A DNA stretch of 35,036 nucleotides from Promethearchaeota archaeon (lineage in GTDB: Archaea; Asgardarchaeota; Lokiarchaeia; Sigyniarchaeales; SOKP01): NCBI GenBank assembly GCA_019894955.1, contig JAGXNQ010000009.1, forward strand, positions 1,974-37,009, given 5' to 3'. The notes beneath the pieces are model-generated. The model was not told the DNA's origin, ran no database searches, and saw only the letters and a list, made by a program, of their open reading frames with translations. A program made the position numbers and the translations under genes. Positions 6,617 to 14,206 of this stretch are shown here, piece by piece; position 1 is the first letter of the stretch; every line of letters begins with the position of its first letter.

Positions 6617-7201
6617 TCAGACTTCACCATCATCTTCGGGGGCGTGTGGTGTTGCGTACTCATCTTCAATATCAGTTTCAATCCATTCAGGTTTGCCCAA
6701 AAATTTCTGCCGCATCGTTAATCCTAATTTGCCACTTCGTCCAGTACCCATCGAAACAGCAATAATTTTAGCTCTTACTGGATCATTGACCTCAAGAATC
6801 TTTCCGGTTTCCTTACCAATAAATCTATTTCCTACCTGTTCATAAGAGATATAATCATCACATATTTGAGATACGTGAACTAATCCGTCTAAAGGACCGA
6901 GTCGAATGAATGCTCCAAAGTCTACAATTTCAACCACTTCTCCTTCAACCACTTCTGAAATCATAGGTTTAAAGGTAAGGACTGAAAATTCAACCTCATG
7001 AAACGTGTTTGCATTACCAGGGATGATTCTACCTGGACCTACATTAAGCACGTCTACAATTGCTATAATAAATCCATAATCACGCGTGATAATTCCTTCA
7101 TAATCTTCAGAAAGAATTATACGAGCACTTACTTCTTTTGGTTGATCAAATAAGAATGGGGGAATTTCACATTTTGATGATAGATGATAAAGTGTAAAAA
7201 T
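6617..7201 (-). CDS. rpo7: DNA-directed RNA polymerase subunit Rpo7 (RpoE'), probable AUU start
   Basis: The stalk subunit that pairs with Rpo4, binds emerging RNA and aids promoter opening (homologue of RPB7). The first conventional start is GTG 7051, which would remove about 50 residues of the RPB7-like tip domain. The same frame is open and clearly homologous further upstream (CEIPPFLFD, then YEGIITRDYGFIIAIVDV, then GPGRIIPG) until a stop at 7240-7238. Taking the ATT at 7201-7199 gives MFTLYHLSSKCEIPP, the expected distance from the start to the IPP motif, with GGTG seven bases before it. The S1-like RNA-binding domain is EVVEIVDFGAFIRLGPLDGLVHVSQI. The product is 194 residues, within the family range. 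spt4 follows. A sequencing error at the start is the alternative explanation. Confidence 0.9.
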   Translation of the reverse strand: MFTLYHLSSKCEIPPFLFDQPKEVSARIILSEDYEGIITRDYGFIIAIVDVLNVGPGRIIPGNANTFHEVEFSVLTFKPMISEVVEGEVVEIVDFGAFIRLGPLDGLVHVSQICDDYISYEQVGNRFIGKETGKILEVNDPVRAKIIAVSMGTGRSGKLGLTMRQKFLGKPEWIETDIEDEYATPHAPEDDGEV

Positions 7202-7512
7202 AGCTGCACACCCGTAAAGTAGATGTTTATTAATGACCTATCAAATGAACGATAGAATTAATAATTTGTGATTTTTACTTTTGTAGGTTATGGCTAACCT
7301 AATAAAAAACATCTTAATATCAAGAGAAAATTCCACTAAATTAATAAAAACCTTTATACAGATATTACAAAATTTAATAAACATGTAATAAACTATATTT
7401 TTATAACATAGCTTAGACAAATGAAAACAAATAAATATTTAGAAACTACATTTAATTATTAGTATATACTTTCTAATTTATCTAATAATTTGAAATTAAA
7501 TTAAACACGCGA
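7202..7512. other. Divergent promoter region between rpo7 and a Roadblock gene
   Basis: About 310 bases, very AT-rich, separate the divergent starts of rpo7 (minus) and the Roadblock gene (plus). It contains the hairpin at 7284-7301 and several TATA-like tracts, the best for the plus strand being AGTATATA at about 7460-7467. I found no reading frame with a protein-like composition and no RNA gene. Confidence 0.5.
7284..7301. promoter_or_regulatory. Inverted repeat in the rpo7/Roadblock intergenic region
   Basis: TAGGTTA, four bases (TGGC) and TAACCTA form a perfect seven-base inverted repeat about 80 bases from the rpo7 start and 210 bases before the Roadblock gene. It could be an operator for a dimeric regulator or a short RNA hairpin. 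No matching copy was noticed elsewhere in the window. Confidence 0.4.
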
Positions 7513-7890
7513 ATGAATATGGATCCGAATACTCCCGAAACATTAGATGACCTTCTAAAAAAACTACTGGGTGCCATTCCAGAAGTAAAAGCTGCAGCAA
7601 TCGTATCAGCTGAAGGATTGCCAATAGCATCAGCACTACCTCAAGGGGTAGATGAGACAAGAATCGCCGCAATGACGGCCGCTCTTCTATCATTGTCCGA
7701 GAGAGCCATTATCGAAATGGCGAAGGGTGACTTCGATCAATTATATGTAAAAGGAAGCGCGGGATATCTCCTCATCCTGCAAGCCGGTCCAAACGCAGTC
7801 CTCACAGTTTCGACGTCCCCTGAAGTACGTCTTGGACTTATCTTATTGGATTGTCGAAGAACGTGTGAGAAAATCTCAAAGTTAATTTAA
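7513..7890 (+). CDS. Roadblock/LC7 domain protein
   Basis: A single-domain Roadblock/LC7 protein of the kind that regulates small GTPases in bacteria (MglB), archaea and eukaryotes (dynein light chains, Ragulator). The 125-residue product starts with a helix (TLDDLLKKLLGAIP), then the strand AAAIVSAEGLPIASALP, a long helix (ETRIAAMTAALLSLSERAIIEM), the strands QLYVKGSAGYLLILQAGPNAVLTVST and a final helix. It is unusually GC-rich for this genome (about 50% around 7741-7800) with C/G-ending codons, which suggests selection for high expression or recent transfer. Its partner could be a small GTPase such as the one at 12266-12820, but this is inference. The TATA-like element near 7460 suggests a short leader. 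Confidence 0.92.
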   Translation: MNMDPNTPETLDDLLKKLLGAIPEVKAAAIVSAEGLPIASALPQGVDETRIAAMTAALLSLSERAIIEMAKGDFDQLYVKGSAGYLLILQAGPNAVLTVSTSPEVRLGLILLDCRRTCEKISKLI

Positions 7891-7903
7891 ATCTGAGTGA
7901 GTC

Positions 7904-7909
7904 TTTTTT
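7904..7909 (+). terminator. Oligo-T tract after the Roadblock gene
   Basis: Six T residues lie 14 bases after the stop codon, in the gap before a convergent gene. This fits the usual oligo-T signal for ending archaeal transcription. Confidence 0.45.
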
Positions 7910-7960
7910 CAATATATCGACCATATCTCCTTCTATTTCATATAAAAACTAACGTGATTT

Positions 7961-9553
7961 TCATCTAAAATATTTAGTAATTAGCTCAGTCGTGGTTTCA
8001 AAAGGGTTAATTTTACCTTTAAAATGAATTAGTTCTTGCTCATATTTTTTTTCAAAAGCTTTCGTAAACAATTCCAATTTTTTGGAAAGAATTGGTAAAT
8101 TCTTGGTTGATACTAGAGCGATAATTACATGTTTACCATATGCAAAATAAATTTTTACACCTTCTTTATCAATAATGCGTAAATTTTTTTGTTCGTTTGT
8201 GATTTCAGAGAGCAAGCTTAATATACCGGAAAATCCTCCTGTGATTAAATCTTCATTTGGCAAATTAACATTTTCTGATCCGGAAGTAAAATTTTGAGTG
8301 AATAAACACACTGCACTGTTAAACGCATATAGGTTTCTTAATGTATTTTTCCAATCTGCTTCTCTTGCAGTCAATATCTCTGGTAAAGGTATTATCCATA
8401 CCAAGATAACAATTAAGATAAAGGGACTAAGTCCATCTAGGAAAGATGGGATCCAATAGAAGAAAACGGGATTTTTAATGTGAGTTTGGGTGAGTAAGAA
8501 ATTAAATAAAATCCCTAAAACAAAACCACCAATGAAGATGAATAAGAAGCTACATACCATTCTTCCTCTGAATCTAATTGTATTTCTCTCAGTAGAAAAA
8601 TCACCAGCAAAGGTAAAGATAATCATAAAGGAAATTGGAACAGAAACTCCAAAAAATATTGAAGCAAATATTCCCTCAGTAGTTTTATCTCCCGAAAAAA
8701 GGATAATGGATGAGATAAACAAAATTCCAGCTGCAAATGTCCATTTTCGCCCTAAATTATCTAATAAGACTCCGATTATTAAAAATGAACTCATAAAAAA
8801 AAAAATGAAAATTGGAGTGATTACATTAAATCCATATTCAATTGGAAAAGAATTTCCTAATACTAATGCCAACGCAAATAAGGCAATCATATAACCAGAG
8901 ATATGCAGGGATCCCATTAAGATTTCTATAAATTTCTTTTCAGACTTCAATCTTTCTTTGGTTTCTTTATAAGAATAATTTCTAGATATCCAAATTAAAC
9001 TTAATGTCAACAAAATCTCTATGATTTGGATTATGAGAATAAAATTAAAACTTAGAGATACAATTAAATGTGAGATAATAAATGATAAGAAAAAAAAATA
9101 TCCAAATAGTCTCCCGCGGTTAAGAATATTTGATTCATGGAAAATAATGGTAATTAAATTAATTAAAAATATGCCAGTAAAAAATGTTATCAATATAAAA
9201 CCAATAGTACTTAAGATGTTATCCAAAAATACAAAAAAAATACAAAAAACAACGGATCCCGCAGAAATTAGCAAAAGTTTCACTCTATCTTTAAAAAAAT
9301 CAACGATTATCCCCCCAATTATGATAGTTACAATAACCGTGAGGATGATAGTTGAACTAATTATATCAGATAAAATATCTTCTGGGTTGAAATTAATTAT
9401 ATAGGTTACTAAAAAGTTTATTGAGATTGAGGAAAAAATGAACGAAAATAAAAAGTATACAAATCTAAATCGAGAAATTGCAATATCTCTCAAAAATAGT
9501 TGTTTGAAAGTCATCATCTTCGAATAGCGAGCAAAAATTTCATTTAATTCCAC
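7961..9553 (-). CDS. MFS-like multi-pass membrane protein with a C-terminal longin/roadblock-like domain
   Basis: Residues 1-395 are strongly hydrophobic, with about twelve predicted membrane helices. A loop DNLGRKWTF (265-273), after a helix and before the next, resembles the MFS signature (D-x-x-G-R-R/K), and GIIVDFFKDRVK near 81-92 is the equivalent in the first half. The tail (about 405-510) is soluble: the strand LYAFNSAVCLFTQNF, a helix LITGGFSGILSLLSEIT, then strands LRIIDKEGVKIYFAYGKHVIIALVS and a long amphipathic helix. This order and the 'G-hydrophobic-x-L-F' pattern resemble the longin/roadblock-like sensory modules common in Asgard genomes. The start is GTG 9553, after GAGGGA. It is convergent with the Roadblock gene. 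The transport substrate is unknown; the tail may tie the transporter to small-GTPase signalling. Confidence 0.75.
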   Translation of the reverse strand: MELNEIFARYSKMMTFKQLFLRDIAISRFRFVYFLFSFIFSSISINFLVTYIINFNPEDILSDIISSTIILTVIVTIIIGGIIVDFFKDRVKLLLISAGSVVFCIFFVFLDNILSTIGFILITFFTGIFLINLITIIFHESNILNRGRLFGYFFFLSFIISHLIVSLSFNFILIIQIIEILLTLSLIWISRNYSYKETKERLKSEKKFIEILMGSLHISGYMIALFALALVLGNSFPIEYGFNVITPIFIFFFMSSFLIIGVLLDNLGRKWTFAAGILFISSIILFSGDKTTEGIFASIFFGVSVPISFMIIFTFAGDFSTERNTIRFRGRMVCSFLFIFIGGFVLGILFNFLLTQTHIKNPVFFYWIPSFLDGLSPFILIVILVWIIPLPEILTAREADWKNTLRNLYAFNSAVCLFTQNFTSGSENVNLPNEDLITGGFSGILSLLSEITNEQKNLRIIDKEGVKIYFAYGKHVIIALVSTKNLPILSKKLELFTKAFEKKYEQELIHFKGKINPFETTTELITKYFR

Positions 9554-9741
9554 ATTATTCCCTCATTATCTTACGATTTTTACTGGATAGTAATATGTTC
9601 TGTATCTTTATTTTACATTTTTTGGTTTCTTTTCATTTATTACTTATCAAAGTAATATCATAATTAATTAAATAAGAGGAAATCTAAGAATAATTAATTG
9701 ATGTTATATTTTTAGAATAATTACACCTATTCTTTAAAATC

Positions 9742-10878
9742 ATGGATTACTGGGATATCGTAGCGGAACTGTATAATACGACTCTATCGTTTTCTTTCAT
9801 CATCTTAGGATTTTTAATGTTTTATATTGCCACAAAAGGTTTGAGAGCAAAAAATCACTATGGAGCTATTTCTACGACTGTGTGTGGTGTTTGTTTCATA
9901 ATATTTGGCTATTATAATTCAGTTGCTTTATTTTTTCCTTTTCCTTATAACGGTTACATGGTATGGTGGATAGGAGTGGTCCTAATTTTAAATATATTGT
10001 TCGCAATTATTAGTAAACGTTTTATTAAAGGAATGGCAAACGATCTAGGATTGGAAGAAGAGCAAGGTACATCACATCTAAGGAGATACATAATTAGAAT
10101 GACTCAACATGATCCTTACGAAGAAGAAATTTCAATTAGAATGGAAGTAATAAGGAAATCATTCCACTTATCAGGTTTTTTAATTTGGGTGGCATTTTAT
10201 GGATTTTTATTTATTCCTCCAATCACTCAAATTATAAATGACAGTATAATCGTGATGATAAATCAAATCGGTCCTGCTTATACCATTCTGTGGGGTCCTA
10301 TATCAATGTATCCATATCCAGTCGGAGCTCCTCAAGCTATAGCTGGTTTGACCATGATGGCATTAATTGGTTCTCTCGTATTTGCAATCATTTCTGATAT
10401 ATTTCGCATACTGTGGGGTCCAGAATACTCCGTATTTAACTTTATAACACATTCAATGTTAAGAGATAAGGAAAGAAATGCTGCAGGACCCCACATTTAT
10501 ATCATGGTGGGATTCATTTTATCTTTCATGTTATACATGATGGAATTACTTGATATCTCTGCTTATTTTGCTGGGATACTTATAGCTTGTTTGTCTGATG
10601 CCGCCGCTGCTTTAATAGGACGAATTTTCGGGAAGCATAAAGTAAAAGTAAGAAGTAAAGAAACAAAATCGATTGAAGGATTTATAGCAGGAGTAGTAGT
10701 TGCATATGTTATAGGATTGATTATTGTAGGTCCCATCTATGCAATAATTGGAGCTACTATATTTCTCATAACAGATTATTATCCTAAGTATACTGCTGAC
10801 AACATTTTAAATCCGATACTAATTCCTATTGGTATTCAATTCTTTATTGTTATTTTACAATTGCCAGTGGGATGGTAA
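9742..10878 (+). CDS. Polytopic CTP-dependent lipid kinase of the dolichol kinase / diacylglycerol kinase Dgk1 type
   Basis: An integral membrane protein of 378 residues with about nine hydrophobic helices. The C-terminal two thirds carries the hallmarks of the SEC59/DGK1/VTE5 family: RKSFHLSGFLIW (138-149), SDAAAALIGRIFGKHKV (285-301), KSIEGFIAG (309-317) and TADNILNPILIP (351-362), which form the CTP and lipid-binding site. It probably phosphorylates a membrane lipid alcohol (polyprenol, isoprenoid alcohol or a diacylglycerol-like lipid) using CTP. The extra helices before residue 130 are not part of the core. A HAD-family phosphatase follows after 41 bases on the same strand. The exact substrate cannot be told from sequence. 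Confidence 0.8.
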   Translation: MDYWDIVAELYNTTLSFSFIILGFLMFYIATKGLRAKNHYGAISTTVCGVCFIIFGYYNSVALFFPFPYNGYMVWWIGVVLILNILFAIISKRFIKGMANDLGLEEEQGTSHLRRYIIRMTQHDPYEEEISIRMEVIRKSFHLSGFLIWVAFYGFLFIPPITQIINDSIIVMINQIGPAYTILWGPISMYPYPVGAPQAIAGLTMMALIGSLVFAIISDIFRILWGPEYSVFNFITHSMLRDKERNAAGPHIYIMVGFILSFMLYMMELLDISAYFAGILIACLSDAAAALIGRIFGKHKVKVRSKETKSIEGFIAGVVVAYVIGLIIVGPIYAIIGATIFLITDYYPKYTADNILNPILIPIGIQFFIVILQLPVGW

Positions 10879-10919
10879 AACTAATTATTTCAAATGATGA
10901 ATAGAGTAGATTTTAACTG

Positions 10920-11750
10920 ATGTCAGAATTAATTAAAGAATTACAAGGGACGAAAATTGCTATTTTTGATTTAGATGGAGTTATTTATAGGGGAACAGAT
11001 TTAATCCCTAATGTAGATAAAATAATTCAACGCTTAACAGACCTATCAATAAAGATCGCTTACAATTCAAACAACTCAACTAAAACTCGGCAGATGTATG
11101 CTGATCATTTAAAAACATTTAATATTTCAAGTAAGTCTTCTGATTTTTACACGAGTGCGTCAATAACGTCAGAAGAAATTACGCGTATCAAACCAAATTC
11201 AAATATCTTTGTAATTGGTGAAATAGGGTTACGTGAAGAACTAAAAGCTAAGGGGCACAAAATTATCAGCTCAGAATCTGATTATTCAGAGGTTGATTTT
11301 GTAATTGTTGGATTAGATAGAAATTTTAACTACAACGATTTAGCCATAGCTCAAAGATGCATCTTGGAAGGGAAGGCTCTTTTTTACGCCACGAATGATG
11401 ATGCCACATTACCCGTAAAAAATCGATTTTTGCCGGGAGCAGGTGTAATGGTAAAAGCATTAGAAGTATGCACGGGAAAAAAACCTATAGCTACATTTGG
11501 AAAACCTCAGCCTTCAGGTATAGAACTAATTTTACGGGAAAATAATATCTCACCAAAACATGCTTTAATGTTTGGCGATCGTTTGAATACGGATATAATT
11601 GCTGGAAATCGAGCAGGAGTGACGACTCTCCTTGTTTTAACGGGAGTAACATCCTCTAAGGATGTCGAAGATGTTAAAAAAGATCCTACCAATGATAGAA
11701 ATCTTCTACCAAATATGATTATAGATAATTTAGATGCAATTTTTGAATAG
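10920..11750 (+). CDS. HAD-superfamily (subfamily IIA, NagD-like) phosphatase
   Basis: A cytosolic hydrolase related to phosphoglycolate, p-nitrophenyl-phosphate and NMP phosphatases. Motif I is IFDLDGVIYRG (nucleophile D17, D19), motif II YNSNNSTKTR, motif III GKPQPSG and motif IV FGDRLNTDIIAGNRAG. The C2-type cap lies between motifs II and III, as in NagD. The length of 276 residues is normal. It starts 41 bases after the lipid-kinase gene and is probably co-transcribed, so a role on a phosphorylated lipid precursor is possible, but family members act on many small phosphates. Confidence 0.9.
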   Translation: MSELIKELQGTKIAIFDLDGVIYRGTDLIPNVDKIIQRLTDLSIKIAYNSNNSTKTRQMYADHLKTFNISSKSSDFYTSASITSEEITRIKPNSNIFVIGEIGLREELKAKGHKIISSESDYSEVDFVIVGLDRNFNYNDLAIAQRCILEGKALFYATNDDATLPVKNRFLPGAGVMVKALEVCTGKKPIATFGKPQPSGIELILRENNISPKHALMFGDRLNTDIIAGNRAGVTTLLVLTGVTSSKDVEDVKKDPTNDRNLLPNMIIDNLDAIFE

Positions 11751-11773
11751 AAGAACTGATTTTCACTGTGGCA

Positions 11774-11779
11774 TTTTTT
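11774..11779 (+). terminator. Oligo-T tract after the HAD phosphatase gene
   Basis: Six T residues 23 bases after the stop codon, before the next plus-strand gene, are a plausible archaeal transcription end for the lipid-kinase/phosphatase pair. Confidence 0.35.
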
Positions 11780-11887
11780 GTATTATTGATTATCACGGAA
11801 TTATTAGTTTTTACATTTTTTTATAATTCATGAGTTTATCATTTAACTATGATTAATAATTACTAGTACTTAGGAGTATGTTTTGAG

Positions 11888-12217
11888 ATGGAAAAATCTA
11901 AATTAAAAAATATTGACAATTTTGGCTGTATTGGAGAAATCGAACTTTTAATTGGAGAAAAGAATGAAACTTTTGCTAATGATCTTGCTTCTGAAGTCAT
12001 AACAGCACAATCCCTAAATAAACGTGTTGAATATTTATCAGAAAGAATAATAATTTATTCCAGCAAATATACTCTTGATGAAAATCAAGACCTCCTCATT
12101 TTTGAATTAGTTAATAGAAAATCAAAGAATGAAGAAAGAGAGTACTATTATATTGCAAATAAAAATTTGCACGCTTCTTACTTGCTCAATTTAATAAGTA
12201 AGGGAGAAATGAAATAG
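11888..12217 (+). CDS. Small soluble protein of unknown function
   Basis: A 109-residue acidic-to-neutral product with no membrane segment or cysteine motif (single Cys). Predicted order: short strands around GCIGEIELLIGEKN, a helix (NETFANDLASEVITAQSLNKRVEYLSERI), a strand (IIIYSSKYTL), further strands (QDLLIFELVNRK and EREYYYIANK) and a final helix (HASYLLNLISKG). The alternation suggests a small alpha/beta fold. It lies between the HAD phosphatase (same strand, 137 bases upstream) and the convergent small GTPase gene (48 bases between ends). No ribosome binding site of the GGTG type is seen. I recognise no family. Confidence 0.7.
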   Translation: MEKSKLKNIDNFGCIGEIELLIGEKNETFANDLASEVITAQSLNKRVEYLSERIIIYSSKYTLDENQDLLIFELVNRKSKNEEREYYYIANKNLHASYLLNLISKGEMK

Positions 12218-12265
12218 AGAATACTATAAGCTTCTTTTTTAATCCTAATAATGTTTAGCGGGAAT

Positions 12266-12820
12266 TTAGATGATTTCTGCCCGTTGCATCATTAATTTTG
12301 CCAATGCATAAAAGATATCTTCGATATTTTTACCATCTTTAGAAGAACATTCAACAAATCCATAAAGATTATGGTTTTTAGCGATATCAAAAGCATCTTT
12401 AGAAGAAACGGCTCTTTTAAACCGAAGATCCAATTTTCCCCCGACCATAATAACGGGTAATTGATTTTCATCTCCCCTAAAACCTCGTTTGAAAATCTCA
12501 ATCCAATCCTCAAAATTTTTCATGCTAGAATATCTTGTAATATCATACATGAATATCCCCCCAGACGCGCCAAGTACATAGCTTTGTAACAGAAACCTAA
12601 ATCTTTCTTCACCTGCAAAATCCCAGATTTGTAAGGTTACAGAATAATCTTCTACTTGAATTTTCTTAATATGAAACTCTACTCCAATGGTAATAGAGCT
12701 ATCAGTTTTAAAGACACCCGTGAGATAGCGATTCACTAGTGTAGTTTTTCCAACCCCTCCATCCCCAAAAAGACATATTTTGAACATTAGATCACTTTTT
12801 TCATCGCTTCTCGCTTGCAT
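12266..12820 (-). CDS. Ras/Rab-like small GTPase
   Basis: A eukaryote-like small GTPase, a class greatly expanded in Asgard archaea. In numbering from the longer GTG start at 12832: the G1 loop is GDGGVGKT (23-30), switch I SSITIGVEF with the conserved Thr, G3 WDFAGEERF (70-78), G4 GGKLDL (131-136) and G5 ECSSKDG (161-167). The usual catalytic Gln of DxxGQ is Glu here, and the usual Asn of NKxD is Gly, so hydrolysis and nucleotide specificity may be altered. There is no C-terminal prenylation cysteine. ATG 12820 is preferred over GTG 12832. Likely partners are Roadblock/longin proteins; two Roadblock genes lie within 5 kb, but none is adjacent. Confidence 0.95.
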   Translation of the reverse strand: MQARSDEKSDLMFKICLFGDGGVGKTTLVNRYLTGVFKTDSSITIGVEFHIKKIQVEDYSVTLQIWDFAGEERFRFLLQSYVLGASGGIFMYDITRYSSMKNFEDWIEIFKRGFRGDENQLPVIMVGGKLDLRFKRAVSSKDAFDIAKNHNLYGFVECSSKDGKNIEDIFYALAKLMMQRAEII

Positions 12821-13042
12821 TTTAAGTATCACTTCTCAATAGCATTAATGTATTTATCGATCTATCTACTAATATTTTCTTAATTTTCAAGATTTATTAA
12901 TTTACTATACATAATATAAAAATAGCTTTTTAAAAATCATTCGGAAACGAAAATTACTTTTTTTTTTATTTCTAAAAATCAATTATATAACTATCAGATA
13001 TGTAATTATTATAAAAATAAAGGGGTATTTTATGTGATATAA

Positions 13043-14206
13043 ATGTCCACGAAAATAAGCATTGTTCATGTAAAAGATCATAATAATCTCCAAGAAGCAA
13101 TTATTAAAGGAATTGAACTCATTGAAGACGATTTTAAATTCAACCTTTCTGAATTAAGTTATATCTTATTAAAACCGAATTTATTAAGAGCAACTGAAGA
13201 TGCTTGCACTCAACCGTCTTTTGTAGATGGTGTCTTATCATACCTCACGAAAAAAGGTATAGATATGAAAAATGTGAGCATTGGAGACTCACCGGGTCAA
13301 ATTAAAACTTCTGCATCTAATATTGCAAAAAAGATAGGACTTTATGAGGTAGCAGAGAAGAAAGGGGTAAAATTCGTTGATTTTGAGAAAGAAATCCCTA
13401 TTCATGAAACAATTGATGGTGCAATTTATTTAACAGACTATTATGTTTCTAAACCGGTTAAGGATTGCGATTTACTAATTAATTTACCTAAATTAAAAAC
13501 TCATGGAGAAGCAACTATAACAGGTGCTATCAAGAATTATTGGGGGATCATTCCTGGAGGTCTAAAAGCTAAATTTCACCTCTTAGGAAAAACTCCTGCT
13601 CAATTTGGGGATACATTAGCAGATAATTATGCTTGGGTAATTCAAAATAAACCAAATCGATTAACAATTTACGATTTAGAGAAGGTAATGTATGGATCTA
13701 TGGGTCCGGTTTCAGGTCCAATGAAAGAATGGAATTTAATTTTAGTTGGAACTGATGAATTAGCTTTAGATGTAGTTGCACTGGCTATTGGGAAATTTAA
13801 AGGATTAAATTTTGTTCCACATTTAAAATCTGCATATAATAGAAATCTAGGTGTTGGAAATCTTGAGAATATTGAAATTGTAGGTATTTCACTAGAAGAA
13901 GCTAAAAAAATAGCTCCAAAATTTAAAATGCCTAGAAAATCAATGACTCGATTTGCAAGTTTGATAACGGGTGGGTTTGTTTACAAGGTAACAAAAAAAA
14001 TCCCTATTATGACGAAGAAGAAGTGTAAAAAATGCGGAATGTGTTCAGAAATATGTCCTGCACATGCTATTCATTTTGTAAATAATGAATATCCTGTATT
14101 TAATAAAAAAACCTGTATATCATGTTTATGTTGTTTAGAGGTTTGCCCTCATCAAGCTATAGATACTAAAGCAAGAGGTTTTAAGGGACTTTTTACTTCC
14201 TATTAA
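13043..14206 (+). CDS. DUF362 protein with a C-terminal dicluster ferredoxin domain
   Basis: Residues 1-290 form a DUF362 domain (LLKPNLLRA; a GDSPGQ-like glycine turn; LINLPKLKTH; GAIKNYWGIIPG), a family of uncertain role often found in anaerobes. The tail has two four-cysteine clusters, CKKCGMCSEICP and CISCLCCLEVCP, that should bind two 4Fe-4S centres, as in bacterial-type ferredoxins. This suggests electron transfer or an Fe-S-dependent reaction in the anaerobic cytoplasm. The 387-residue length is usual for the fused form. A TATA-like tract (about 13006-13015) places the transcription start close to the ATG. Its 3' end overlaps the convergent M20 gene by 14 bases. Confidence 0.9.
   Translation: MSTKISIVHVKDHNNLQEAIIKGIELIEDDFKFNLSELSYILLKPNLLRATEDACTQPSFVDGVLSYLTKKGIDMKNVSIGDSPGQIKTSASNIAKKIGLYEVAEKKGVKFVDFEKEIPIHETIDGAIYLTDYYVSKPVKDCDLLINLPKLKTHGEATITGAIKNYWGIIPGGLKAKFHLLGKTPAQFGDTLADNYAWVIQNKPNRLTIYDLEKVMYGSMGPVSGPMKEWNLILVGTDELALDVVALAIGKFKGLNFVPHLKSAYNRNLGVGNLENIEIVGISLEEAKKIAPKFKMPRKSMTRFASLITGGFVYKVTKKIPIMTKKKCKKCGMCSEICPAHAIHFVNNEYPVFNKKTCISCLCCLEVCPHQAIDTKARGFKGLFTSY

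Noticed and set aside
8490-9404. Two lysine-rich plus-strand frames opposite the MFS/longin-like gene
   Set aside because: Their Lys/Ile-rich sequence is the complement of codons for hydrophobic helices; there is no start signal.
10894-10920. ATGATGA followed by CTGA, resembling C and D boxes of a C/D guide RNA
   Set aside because: The boxes are only about 16 bases apart with no C'/D' pair or terminal stem, and the CTGA runs into the start codon of the HAD gene. This is too short for an archaeal C/D RNA.
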